From NCBI RefSeq assembly GCF_003725545.1, contig NZ_RJLN01000036.1, forward strand, positions 1 to 56,314: DNA of 56,314 nucleotides, given 5' to 3'. Source of the DNA: Micromonospora solifontis. Lineage in GTDB: Bacteria > Actinomycetota > Actinomycetes > Mycobacteriales > Micromonosporaceae. The notes below the pieces were generated by a model, which ran no database searches, was not told the DNA's origin, and saw only the letters and a list, made by a program, of their open reading frames with translations. Positions 10,018-18,172 of the stretch are shown one piece after another (position 1 is the stretch's first letter; every line of letters begins with the position of its first letter). The position numbers were made by a program, and so were the translations under genes.

Positions 10018-10771
10018 TCACACCGATGCCACCACCGGCGCAGACCGTGGACAGGATGGTGGTGGTCGAACCGAGGCTGATGGCGTGCGGCAGCGACGGC
10101 GCGAAGCCCAGGGCGTGCTCCATCGCGCTCAGGAACGTGTGGCGGGTGCCGGAGCCCGGCTCGCGCAGCAGCAGTGGCTGATCGGCGAGGTCCGTGGGCC
10201 GCAGTGCGCGCCAGGCGTGCGCGGCCAGCGGATAGCTGGCGGCGACGACCAGGGTGAGCCGGTCCTCGCCCACGATGCGGGCGGTCAGACCGGCCGGGAT
10301 GTCGGGTGACTCGACGAACCCGAGGTCGACCGCGCCCGAGCGGACGGCCTCGACGACACCGTTGCTGTTCGCGACGTCGGCCGAGATGTCCAGTTCGGGA
10401 TGGGTACGGCGCAGGCTCAGCAGCCAGGCCGGCAGCAGGTACTCGGCCACGGTGAGGCTCGCCGCGATACGCAGCCGCGCCTGCCGGTCGGCGCGCAGGG
10501 TCAGCACTCCGTCGGCGAGGGTCTGCGCGGCGTCGATGACGCTGCGCGACCAGACGACGACCGTCTCGCCGGCGGGCGTGAGAAAGCTCCCGCGCCGCGA
10601 ACGCACCAGCAGCGGTACGCCGAGCCGGCGCTCCAGCTTCGCGAGCCGTGCGCTGGCGCTGGGCTGGGTGATCCCGTGCGCCTGTGCCGCGCGCCCGACG
10701 CTTCCCGTCTGGGCGACGGACAGCAGCAGGTCGAGCGCCGGCAGGTCGCTTATCCAGGGCGGCAGTGGCAT
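9851..10771 (-). CDS. LysR family transcriptional regulator
   Basis: 306 aa. N-terminal winged helix-turn-helix with T-G-S-V-G-R-A-A-Q-A-H-G-I-T-Q-P-S-A-S-A-R-L (recognition helix about residues 38-57), then a periplasmic-binding-like effector domain from about residue 95. It lies 54 bp downstream of the YeiH-type transporter on the same strand. In enterobacteria a LysR (YeiE) is linked with yeiH, so regulation of the neighbouring transporter is the natural guess. Its 3' end overlaps the frame of the broken methyltransferase in antisense. Confidence 0.88.
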   Translation of the reverse strand: MPLPPWISDLPALDLLLSVAQTGSVGRAAQAHGITQPSASARLAKLERRLGVPLLVRSRRGSFLTPAGETVVVWSRSVIDAAQTLADGVLTLRADRQARLRIAASLTVAEYLLPAWLLSLRRTHPELDISADVANSNGVVEAVRSGAVDLGFVESPDIPAGLTARIVGEDRLTLVVAASYPLAAHAWRALRPTDLADQPLLLREPGSGTRHTFLSAMEHALGFAPSLPHAISLGSTTTILSTVCAGGGIGVISARAAAPGVAAGELVELRVENLPLTRPLHALWLGRTPAALAAELLTIAAAASAH

Positions 10772-10825
10772 TCTGCGCAGTCTGTCACAGGTGCTTCGGC
10801 GTCCGGCTCAGCCCGGGCCTGGTCA

Positions 10826-11908
10826 TCAAGTCAGCAGGTACTGCAGCCCCAGGCTGGTCGCACTGACCGCGGCCCAGAGGATCAGGCCGAGCAGCAGTGG
10901 TCGGGCACCGGCGCGGCGGAGGGCGGCCACGTTGGTGGAGAGCCCGACGGCGGCGAGGGCGACCGCGATGAACAGCAGCGCCACGTGGTGCAGCGCGGTC
11001 TGGGCGGCGGCCGGGATCAGTCCGCCGCTGTTCAGCGCGGCCACGGCGAGGAATGCCACCAGGAACCAGGGCACGAGGGAGACCGCAAGCCGGGCCTTCG
11101 AGGTCTCTGCCAGGGCCGCGCGGCGGCCGCTCAGCGTGGTGAGGACGAGGACGACCGGGATGATCATCAGGGTGCGGACGAGCTTGACGACGACGGCGTA
11201 CCCCTCGGCGTCCTGGCCGTAGGCGCCGGCGGCGGCCACCACCGAGCTGGTGTCGTTGACGGCGGTGCCCGCGAAAAGCCCGAACGCGTGCGCGCTCATC
11301 CCCAGGGCGTGCCCGACCGGCGGAAAGATCAGCACGGCCGCCACGTTGAAGAGGAAGATCGTCGAGATCGCGTACGCCACGTCGGTGCTCTTCGCCCGGA
11401 TCGCCGGTGTCGTGGCCGCGATGGCGGAGGCGCCGCAGATGCCGGTGCCGACACCGATCAGCGTGCGCAGATCGCGGGGCACGCCGAGCCGCCGGCCCAC
11501 CAACCAGGCCAACAGCAGGCACACCCCGAGCGTGCCCAGCATCACCGGCAACGACCCCGCGCCCACCGTCAGCACCTGGCGAAGCGACAACTGGGCGCCG
11601 AGAAGCACGACCGACAACTGCAGCACCAGCCCTCTGGCCAGGCCCAACCCCGGCTCCAGCGCCTCGGACCGGCGCCGTGCCAGCGGGCTCAGCAACACCC
11701 CGGCGACCACGGCGAAGACGGGCGCACCGACCACGGGGACCAACGTGCCGGCAACCGTCGCGGCGAGCCCCAGCGTCACCGCCGGGCCGAGCCCGATGGC
11801 GCGGACCGATGCGCGGCGACGGGTCGGCGCGTCAGCAAGAGAGATCACCGTTCCAGGCTTCGCGCGCGCGGCCCTTCCCGGTAGCGACCGTTTCCGGACC
11901 GCGGTCAT
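10826..11908 (-). CDS. YeiH-type (UPF0324) putative sulfate/anion exporter
   Basis: 360 aa with about ten hydrophobic helices. Family blocks visible are P-V-V-G-A-P-V-F-A-V-V-A-G-V-L-L, the G-T-G-I-C-G-A-S-A-I-A-A-T-T-P motif and A-G-T-A-V-N-D-T-S-S-V-V-A-A. Members are annotated as putative sulfate exporters, but transport has little experimental support. ATG at 11906-11908 sits inside a 9-bp inverted repeat. It is probably co-transcribed with the LysR gene 54 bp downstream. Confidence 0.85.
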   Translation of the reverse strand: MTAVRKRSLPGRAARAKPGTVISLADAPTRRRASVRAIGLGPAVTLGLAATVAGTLVPVVGAPVFAVVAGVLLSPLARRRSEALEPGLGLARGLVLQLSVVLLGAQLSLRQVLTVGAGSLPVMLGTLGVCLLLAWLVGRRLGVPRDLRTLIGVGTGICGASAIAATTPAIRAKSTDVAYAISTIFLFNVAAVLIFPPVGHALGMSAHAFGLFAGTAVNDTSSVVAAAGAYGQDAEGYAVVVKLVRTLMIIPVVLVLTTLSGRRAALAETSKARLAVSLVPWFLVAFLAVAALNSGGLIPAAAQTALHHVALLFIAVALAAVGLSTNVAALRRAGARPLLLGLILWAAVSATSLGLQYLLT

Positions 11909-11926
11909 AGCCGATCCCTATGACCG
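11902..11926 (-). promoter_or_regulatory. LysR-type inverted repeat over the transporter start codon
   Basis: CGGTCATAG, 7-nt spacer, CTATGACCG: perfect 9-bp arms including an ATAG-N7-CTAT core of the T-N11-A form. It covers the ATG of the YeiH-type gene, so a bound regulator would control initiation. Confidence 0.55.
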
Positions 11927-11996
11927 AACCGGCCGTTGGCGGCCGTGGCGGCCCAGGAAGCGGGGCGGGGATGAGGTCGCTTGCGGCGCTCGTGGG

Positions 11997-13554
11997 CTAA
12001 TCGAAGGTGAGCCGCTCGCTGCGGCGCGGCATCAGCAGCAGCGCGCCCAGCCCAAGGACCGCGAGCACGGCCAGCGCGATGAAGACGTGGTGTGCCGCGT
12101 CGTACAGTGCCGCGCGGACGTAGTCGGCCACGGCCGGCTGGGTGGACTGGCTGTGCCCGCCGAGCACGACGCTGGTGGCGTCCAGGTGCTCGGGCAGCTC
12201 GGCGCCGATCCCGGCCGGCGGGTGCGCGAAACGGTCGGCGAGGGTGGCGTTGGCGATCGCCCCGAAGACGGCGGCGCCGACCGCGCTGCCCAGTGACCGG
12301 CTGAACATGTTGGCGCCGGTGACCACGCCCCGGCGGTCCCATCCGACGACGGACTGCACGGCGACCAGGGTCGGACTGGCGGTCAGGCCGAACCCGACGC
12401 CGAGCACGAAGGCCGCTGCGGCGGCCGCCCACACCGTCGAGTCGGGCCCGAGCAGCGTGGTCAACGCCGCGCCGCCGATCACGAAGACGGCGCCGATGAG
12501 CGCCGTGTCACGGAAGCCGATTCGCAGATAGATTCGCCCGGCGAGGCTGGCCGCCAGCGGCCAGCCGACCGACAACGCCGCGAGGGAGAATCCGGCCACC
12601 AGCGCGCTCGTCCCGAGCACGCCTTCGGCGTACGTGGGCAGGTATGAGCTCAGGCCGATGGTGAGCGCGCCGACGCACAGCGCGGTCAGGGCCGCCGGCG
12701 AGAACCCGGCGTCCGAACACCCACAGCGGCAGTACCGACTCGGTGGCGCGGCGCTCCACGGCGATGAACGCGGCGAGCGCGAGGACGCCGATCACGAGGA
12801 TCACCACGCTCTGGACGGACGCCCAGCGCCAGGCCACGCCGCCTTGGAGCAGGCCCAGGATGATCAGCCCGAAGCCGATGGTGAGCAGGGCCGCGCCCGC
12901 GTAGTCCACCCGGTGCCGGTTGCGGGTGATCCGTTCGGTGAAGTGACGCGCGAGCGCCCAGGCCGCCACCGCACCGAGCGGCAGGTTGAGGTAGAAGATC
13001 CACCGCCACGACAGGTACTCGGAGAAGACACCGCCGAGCGTGGGGCCGAGCACCGCGGAGACGCCCCAGACACTCGCCGGATAGCCCTGCACCCGGGCGC
13101 GTTCCTGCACCGTGTAGAGATCGCCGACGATCGTCATGCTCATCGGCTGCACCGCGCCCGCCCCGATGCCCTGTACGGCGCGCGCGACGATCAGCGCGGG
13201 CATGCTCCACGCGACGCCGCACAGGATCGAGCCGAGCAGGAACAGCGCGATGCCGAAGAACATCACGGGCTTGCGCCCCAGCGAGTCGGCGAACTTGCCG
13301 TAGATCGGCACGGTGACCGCCTGGGTGAGCAGGTAGATCGAGAACAGCCACGGAAACTGCGAGAAGCCGCCGAGATCACGCACGATCGATGGCACAGCGG
13401 TGGCGATGATCGTGGAGTCCAGGGCGACCAGGCCGGTGCTGAGCATGATCGCGGCGAGCACCGGGCCGCGGTCGGAACGGAAGCCGACGCTCTTCGCGAC
13501 CTGGTCACTGTCCGCCGGCCCGGGACCGTTTCCGGCCGCAGGTGTCGCCACCAT
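11997..13554 (-). pseudogene. MFS drug exporter (DHA2/EmrB type) broken by a one-base frameshift
   Basis: Two frames join into one roughly 518-aa 14-helix exporter. The upstream part (13554 to about 12700) has motif A-like G-K-F-A-D-S-L-G-R-K-P, L-D-S-T-I-I-A-T-A-V-P and motif C G-V-S-A-V-L-G-P-T-L-G-G. The downstream part continues A-L-T-A-L-C-V-G-A-L-T-I-G-L-S-S-Y-L-P in another frame and ends at 11997. The break lies near 12689-12700, where the coding strand reads GGCGGCC and GGCGCC would restore the frame. Start ATG 13554 has GGAGGA nine bases before it; the upstream TTG does not. Either a fresh pseudogene or a sequencing error in a GC run. Confidence 0.85.
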
Positions 13555-13748
13555 GCCCGCCACTCCTCCGCTGGACAGCAAACCGCCGAAGTCAACTATT
13601 CGTGAGCCGAACCATTTCCGGATCGCGCCGGCTGCCCAGTGAGACCTACGCCACTCTGCGGGGATGGCCGTGGCGGCCGTCCGAGCCGAGGTCGCCGTGG
13701 CACCGGCACACGGCGTGGGACGCCGACGGGCCGGTGCCGTCCAGGGAG

Positions 13749-14190
13749 CTACTCGGTGCGCAGGGCGACGGCGGTGCGGGTGCGGGCGGCCCAGCCGGCC
13801 GGCAGGAACGCGACGGCGACGGCGATGAGCAGGCCGCCGAGACCGAGAAGTAGCAGCATGGCCGGCTGGTAGACGTCGGTGATGGAGGCGGGCAGGTTGA
13901 TGCCGGCGCCATGGCCCATGGCGGGTATGACCGCCCAGTGCACGGCGACACCGATCGCGACGCCGATCGCGCCGCCGGCCAGTCCGGTCACGACCACCGA
14001 CGCGATGACCATCGCCATGGTGTCAAGCACGACCGTGTTCAGCACGCCCATGGCGGTGAAGCCCGAGGTTGCCAGCGCGCTGTTCAGGCCGGCGAGGTAC
14101 CTGGTCACGTCGACGCCGTCGACGAGGCGGATGTGGTAGCTCGCGCCGGTCAGGTTCGGCGTGGTGGTGGCGAACGTACCGGATTGATCG
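13749..14190 (-). pseudogene. FtsX-family ABC permease, C-terminal fragment with internal deletion
   Basis: The reading frame resembles the last FtsX permease domain: H-I-R-L-V-D-G-V-D-V-T-R-Y-L-A-G-L, N-T-V-V-L-D-T, then helices and a typical C-terminus P-A-G-W-A-A-R-T-R-T-A-V-A-L-R-T-E. There is no N-terminal half and no partner ATPase. The usual R-E-R-x-x-x-x-G-V-x-K-A-V-G segment after V-L-D-T is missing, so about 18-20 codons were lost in frame. The residue upstream of 14190 is Arg-rich shadow. A decayed remnant beside the SARP gene. Confidence 0.7.
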
Positions 14191-14389
14191 ACCCGGCGAC
14201 ATCGCCGTAGGCCGCCGGCGTTCGCCAACGCCGCGGCTGGGCGGCCACGCCCCGGACGGCCACGGCGCCGGCACCCGAGCAGCGTCCGGCGGCGCTCGAA
14301 CCGCCGGGGTGGGTCAGCCCGGCACCTCCCCGCACAGACCTTCGGAAGCCCGAAGCGCGACCCGGTGGACACCGCGCTAGCTTTGCGCG

Positions 14390-17311
14390 GTGCGTGGGTA
14401 TCGAGTCGGCATCCTCGGACGGATCGAGTTGAGCGTCGACGGCGTAGCTGTGCCGCTCGCCCCGCTGGAACGGGCATTCGTGGCGAGCCTGGCCGCCCAC
14501 GGTGGACGGATCGTCCCGGTCGACCGGTTGATCGACGGCCTCTGGCCGGATGATCCGCCCACGGGAGCGCGCAACCGGGTCCAGGCGATCGTCGCCTCGG
14601 TCCGTCGCGGCACCACGCCGGAGCTGATCCTCACCAGGTCGCCCGGCTATCAGTTGAACCCCGCGGTGATCGTGGACGCGGCGCAGTTCACCGCCGACGT
14701 GCAGGCCGCCGCAGCGGCCCCCGACCCCCGCTGCGCCGTGGAGCTGCTCGATCGGGCGCTGGCGCGCTGGCGCGACGACGCCTTCGTCGACGTCGGTGCG
14801 AGGCTGGTCGACTTCGAGCGCGATCGCCTTCGCGAGCTGCGCGACCACGCCGTCGAGCTGCGCGTCGAGGCGATGCTGTCGCTCGGCCTGCACCAGGAAC
14901 TCGTACCGGAGCTGACCACACTGGTCCGCGACCGGCCGCTGCGGGAGCGGTTGCGCGGCCAGCTCATGGTGGCCCTGCAGCGCAGCGGCCGGCAGGCGGA
15001 GGCGCTCGCCGTCTACCGGTCCGGAGCCCGGGTCCTCGCCGAGGAGCACGGCATCGACCCGGGGCCGGAACTGCGACAACTGCACCGGGACATCCTCCAC
15101 AGCGAGCAGGCGACGGCCCCGCGAGCGTGGATCCGTCCCCACCAGCTCCCCGGCGTCACCGGTGACTTCGTGGGACGGGACAAGGAACTCGGGCTGCTGC
15201 TGTCGTTGCTGGGTCGGCCCCCGTCCACCCCCGGGGCTGCCCAGGTGATCGTCGTGGCCGGGCTTGCCGGAACGGGCAAGACCACGCTGGCGCTGCGCGC
15301 GGCGCACGAGAGCCGCCACCGCTTTCCCGCCGGCTGCCTGTACGCGGAGTTGCGCGGTAACACCACGGACCCGGCGCGGCCCGGCGCGGTGCTCGGCGCC
15401 TTCCTGCGCGCACTCGGGGTGGCGGGTGAGGCCATCCCGGTGGCGGCCGAGGAACGCGCGGCGCTGTACCGATCCGTGCTCGCCGAGCACACCATGCTGG
15501 TGATGTTGGACGGCGCGGCGGACGCCGCGCAGGTGCTCCCGCTGCTCCCGCCCGGCGGCAGCACTGCCCTCATCACCAGCACGACGGCGTTGCCCGGTCT
15601 GCCGGGCACCGAGGTGGTCCCGCTCGACGTCCTGCCGATCGACGACGGCTTGGACCTGCTGGCCGGCCTGGCCGGAGCCGAGCGGATCAACCGGGAGGCC
15701 GCAGCGGCCGCCGACGTCGTGGAGCTGTGCGGCCGGCTGCCGCTGGCGTTGCGCATCGCCGGGGTACGGCTGGCCGAGCGGGAGGCGATGACCGTGGCAC
15801 GACTGCGCGAGCGGCTGCGCGACGAGCGACGCCGCCTCGACGAACTGTCGCTCGACGGGCTCGACGTGCGCAGCAGCTTCACCCTCGGGTTCGAGCGGTT
15901 GCCGCCGCCCGCCGCGCGGCTGCTCGCCGTGCTCAGCCGCACGTCACTGGGCAGCTTCGGCATGTGGGACGAGACCACCGAGCCGCTGCTGGAACAGCTG
16001 TGCCGGGCCCACCTGCTGACCGACGACGCGAGCGGCCGGGTACGCATGCACGACCTGGTCCGGCTGCACGCCCGGGAGCGCACCGAGGTCGCTGCGGATG
16101 AGGTGATCGCCTGGTACGCGCGGCTGCACGGGTACGCCGAACGGGCCGACGCGTCGCTGCCCTGCAAGATCCTGCCGGTGGCCGACGCGGGGACCCCGAT
16201 CGACGCGTGGGCCGCCGTCGACTGGTTCGAGGCCGAGCGGGAGAACCTCGTCGCGGCGGTGCGCGACCTGCTGCGACTGGACGCGATCGAGCTGGCGGGG
16301 CGGCTGGCCTGCACGATGGGCAACTTCGCGATGATGCGCACCCAGCACCTGCCGGAGGTCGTCGACTGTCTGCGCGGCGTGCTCGACCGGCACGCCGACC
16401 TGCCGTCGCCGACCCGGATGTCGCTGCGGCTCCACCTCGGCACCGCGTACCGGATGTTGAACCGGCACGCCGAAGCGGTGCCGCTGCTGCGCGCCGCCCA
16501 CCGGGACAGCCGCGGGCCATGGCTCGCGCACCGGCTGGTCGCGTTGCAGGGCTACTCGCTCTGCTGCCGGCAGATCGGCCGGTTGCGGGAGGCGGACGCC
16601 GCGCTGCTGCTGACGGTGCGGTTGTGCGCCGCGCACTGGCCGGTCGGTCCGGTCGGCGGGCACGTGCTGCTGACCCTCGGCATGCAGTACGGGCAGTACC
16701 AGCTCACCTCCCCGTTCGCCCACGCCGCGTGCGAAGCGGCCCTGCAGGTCTTCGCCGACGGTGGCGACCGGTGGGGCGAGGCGCTGGCGCGGGAGAGCAT
16801 CGGGCTGCTGCACCGGCATGCCGAGCGGTGGCCGCAGGCGCTGGCGCAGCTGCGGCAGGCGGTGGCCGTCGCGCGCCGGCTCGGTGACCGGATGAGCGTG
16901 ACCACCGCCGAGCAGGCGCTCGCCGCCACGCACCTCGCCGCCGGGGACCGCGACTCCGCACGACGCCTGTTGAGCCGTACCGCGCCGGCGTTCCGGGAGA
17001 TGCGCTACGGGTGGGGCGAGGCGATCTCCCGCCGGCTGCTGGGGAAGTCGCACCTCGAGGAGGGCGACGCGGACCAGGCGGTGGTCGAGTTGGAAGGCTC
17101 GGTGGCGATGCTGCGCGAGATCGGGCAACCGTTCCCACTGGCGAACTCGCTGCACCTGCTGGCCCGGGCCCAGGCCAGCCTGGGCCGGCCCGACCGGGCC
17201 GTGGCGCTGGGCGAGGAGGCGCTGCGCATCTTCGCGCACTTCGACGCCCCGTACGCCGATGAGCTGCGCGTACAGCTGCCGGGCTGGCGGAGCGCAGCCG
17301 GCGCGCAGTAG
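14390..17311 (+). CDS. SARP-type regulator: wHTH-BTAD, NB-ARC-like ATPase, TPR (973 aa)
   Basis: OmpR-like winged helix about 1-90 (G-I-L-G-R-I-E-L, R-L-I-D-G-L-W-P-D-D-P-P), BTAD all-helical domain about 95-245 (R-L-R-G-Q-L-M-V-A-L, A-E-E-H-G-I-D-P-G-P-E-L), then a STAND/NB-ARC ATPase with Walker A G-L-A-G-T-G-K-T-T-L near residue 290 and Walker B-like L-V-M-L-D-G. A winged-helix linker and TPR-like helices fill about 600-960. This is the AfsR-like large SARP layout, an ATP-gated activator. GTG start at 14390 fits the family N-terminus. It lies 68 bp upstream of the cysteine-rich peptide gene; 11-bp-spaced repeats in its 3' end and the gap suggest that it activates that operon. Confidence 0.9.
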   Translation: MRGYRVGILGRIELSVDGVAVPLAPLERAFVASLAAHGGRIVPVDRLIDGLWPDDPPTGARNRVQAIVASVRRGTTPELILTRSPGYQLNPAVIVDAAQFTADVQAAAAAPDPRCAVELLDRALARWRDDAFVDVGARLVDFERDRLRELRDHAVELRVEAMLSLGLHQELVPELTTLVRDRPLRERLRGQLMVALQRSGRQAEALAVYRSGARVLAEEHGIDPGPELRQLHRDILHSEQATAPRAWIRPHQLPGVTGDFVGRDKELGLLLSLLGRPPSTPGAAQVIVVAGLAGTGKTTLALRAAHESRHRFPAGCLYAELRGNTTDPARPGAVLGAFLRALGVAGEAIPVAAEERAALYRSVLAEHTMLVMLDGAADAAQVLPLLPPGGSTALITSTTALPGLPGTEVVPLDVLPIDDGLDLLAGLAGAERINREAAAAADVVELCGRLPLALRIAGVRLAEREAMTVARLRERLRDERRRLDELSLDGLDVRSSFTLGFERLPPPAARLLAVLSRTSLGSFGMWDETTEPLLEQLCRAHLLTDDASGRVRMHDLVRLHARERTEVAADEVIAWYARLHGYAERADASLPCKILPVADAGTPIDAWAAVDWFEAERENLVAAVRDLLRLDAIELAGRLACTMGNFAMMRTQHLPEVVDCLRGVLDRHADLPSPTRMSLRLHLGTAYRMLNRHAEAVPLLRAAHRDSRGPWLAHRLVALQGYSLCCRQIGRLREADAALLLTVRLCAAHWPVGPVGGHVLLTLGMQYGQYQLTSPFAHAACEAALQVFADGGDRWGEALARESIGLLHRHAERWPQALAQLRQAVAVARRLGDRMSVTTAEQALAATHLAAGDRDSARRLLSRTAPAFREMRYGWGEAISRRLLGKSHLEEGDADQAVVELEGSVAMLREIGQPFPLANSLHLLARAQASLGRPDRAVALGEEALRIFAHFDAPYADELRVQLPGWRSAAGAQ

Positions 17312-17331
17312 AAGCGCAGGGCGCGCGCAGC
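17292..17331 (+). promoter_or_regulatory. Four 11-bp-spaced heptamer repeats (SARP operator) before the peptide gene
   Basis: GCGCAGC (17292), GCGCAGT (17303), GCGCAGG (17314) and GCGCAGC (17325) are in exact 11-bp register, the pattern SARP proteins bind (heptamers separated by 4 bp). The first two lie in the last codons of the SARP gene, the last two are intergenic. A possible -10, CACAGT (17341-17346), starts 9 bp after the last repeat. Confidence 0.7.
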
Positions 17332-17366
17332 GGCGAGCGGCACAGTGATGGGCAACCACCCACAAC

Positions 17367-17372
17367 AGGAGG
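17367..17372 (+). promoter_or_regulatory. Strong ribosome binding site of the peptide gene
   Basis: AGGAGG, 7 bases before the ATG at 17380. It is the strongest SD in this operon, as expected for a precursor made in excess of its processing proteins. Confidence 0.85.
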
Positions 17373-17379
17373 TCTGCTC

Positions 17380-17619
17380 ATGACCAGGATCATCAGCCGC
17401 GTCGGCGACACGTTCCTCGGCAAGGTGCTCGGCCGCGAGGAGGCCGGCGCCTGCGTGCCGGAGAACGGCCAGGCGTGCTCGTGCGTCGCGTCCAACGGCT
17501 ACTGCTCGGGCGGGACGTACTTCCGCTACTACCGCCAGGGTTACTACAACTGCTACGGCTCGTGCGTGACCTCGACGTCGCGGCCGGTCTGCTACGTGAA
17601 GAAGGCTGGCGTCTGCTGA
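17380..17619 (+). CDS. Cysteine- and tyrosine-rich precursor peptide (79 aa), probably exported after leader removal
   Basis: No family recognised. Residues 1-24 form a charged amphipathic leader without a hydrophobic signal core (R3, R7, D10, K15, R19, E20, E21) ending A-G-A. Residues 25-79 form a 55-residue core with eight cysteines (25, 33, 35, 42, 58, 62, 71, 79), eight tyrosines and no tryptophan, enough for four disulfides. An A-x-A site before Cys25 suits the S26 peptidase encoded downstream. Codon bias and a perfect SD support expression. It heads the operon of thioredoxin-like protein, ABC exporter, peptidase and MauE-like protein. Likely a disulfide-rich secreted peptide (bacteriocin, signal or structural peptide); absence of a modification enzyme such as YcaO, LanM or radical SAM argues against the classical RiPP classes. 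Confidence 0.8.
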   Translation: MTRIISRVGDTFLGKVLGREEAGACVPENGQACSCVASNGYCSGGTYFRYYRQGYYNCYGSCVTSTSRPVCYVKKAGVC

Positions 17620-17687
17620 CCTGGCTTCCCCTCGGGGCCGCGCCGGCCGGCGCGGCCCCACCCCCCTGACTCGCCGAGGAGTTCCCC

Positions 17688-18170
17688 ATGCCGGGTTTCG
17701 CCTATGCCGCCGTCGCTGTCATCGGTGCCGTCGCGGTGCTCAACCTCGTCCTGACCCTGGCGTTGGCCCGGCGGCTGCGCGAGGTGCGGGCCGGCCACAC
17801 CCACGACGGGGAGCCGATCCCCGAGGTGCTGCCCGCCCCGGGCCTGGACGTCAGCGGCTTCCCGCACGCCGACCTGGCCGCCGGCCGCCGCACGGTGGTC
17901 ATGCTGACCCCGACCTGCCCGCCGTGCCAGGACGTCCTGGACGCCCTGACCGGCGACGCGGACCGCTACCGCCACGACGCCCTCGTTCTCATGATCGGCA
18001 CGCCGGCGGAGACGGCGGCGATGGCCCCCCGCCTGGCCGGCTTCGACACCGTGACGGTCTCCGAGTCGCTCGCCGAGAAGGAGTTCCGGGTCAAGGGCTT
18101 CCCCGCCGTGCTGTCGGTCGTCGACGGCGTCGTCGTCGACGCCAGCCATCAGCTTCCGGTCCTGGCCTGA
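17688..18170 (+). CDS. Membrane-anchored MauD/TlpA-like thioredoxin
   Basis: 160 aa. One N-terminal membrane helix (about 5-27), a linker, then a thioredoxin-like fold with T-P-T-C77-P-P-C80 and a later G-F-P-A-V cis-Pro loop. This resembles MauD, the disulfide isomerase-like factor needed for the six-disulfide small subunit of methylamine dehydrogenase. Here it probably forms or reshuffles disulfides in the 8-Cys peptide. Basic residues after the helix (R-R-L-R) would favour a cytoplasmic C-terminal domain by the positive-inside rule, though MauD proteins have similar N-termini and act outside. GAGGAG precedes the ATG. It lies 68 bp after the peptide gene. Confidence 0.85.
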   Translation: MPGFAYAAVAVIGAVAVLNLVLTLALARRLREVRAGHTHDGEPIPEVLPAPGLDVSGFPHADLAAGRRTVVMLTPTCPPCQDVLDALTGDADRYRHDALVLMIGTPAETAAMAPRLAGFDTVTVSESLAEKEFRVKGFPAVLSVVDGVVVDASHQLPVLA

Positions 18171-18172
18171 CG

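Noticed and set aside
17292..17309. First two GCGCAG copies considered coincidence from Ala-rich codons
   Set aside because: The third and fourth copies are outside the coding sequence and keep the same 11-bp register, so the array was kept as a whole, with the caveat stated.
17380..17619. Peptide considered as methylamine dehydrogenase light chain
   Set aside because: It has no tryptophan for the TTQ cofactor, is too short and there is no heavy-chain gene; only the MauD/MauE-like helpers resemble that system.
17380..17619. Peptide considered as lanthipeptide, thiopeptide or lasso precursor
   Set aside because: No LanM/LanB/LanC, YcaO, asparagine synthetase-like cyclase, radical SAM or B1/B2 protein is encoded nearby.
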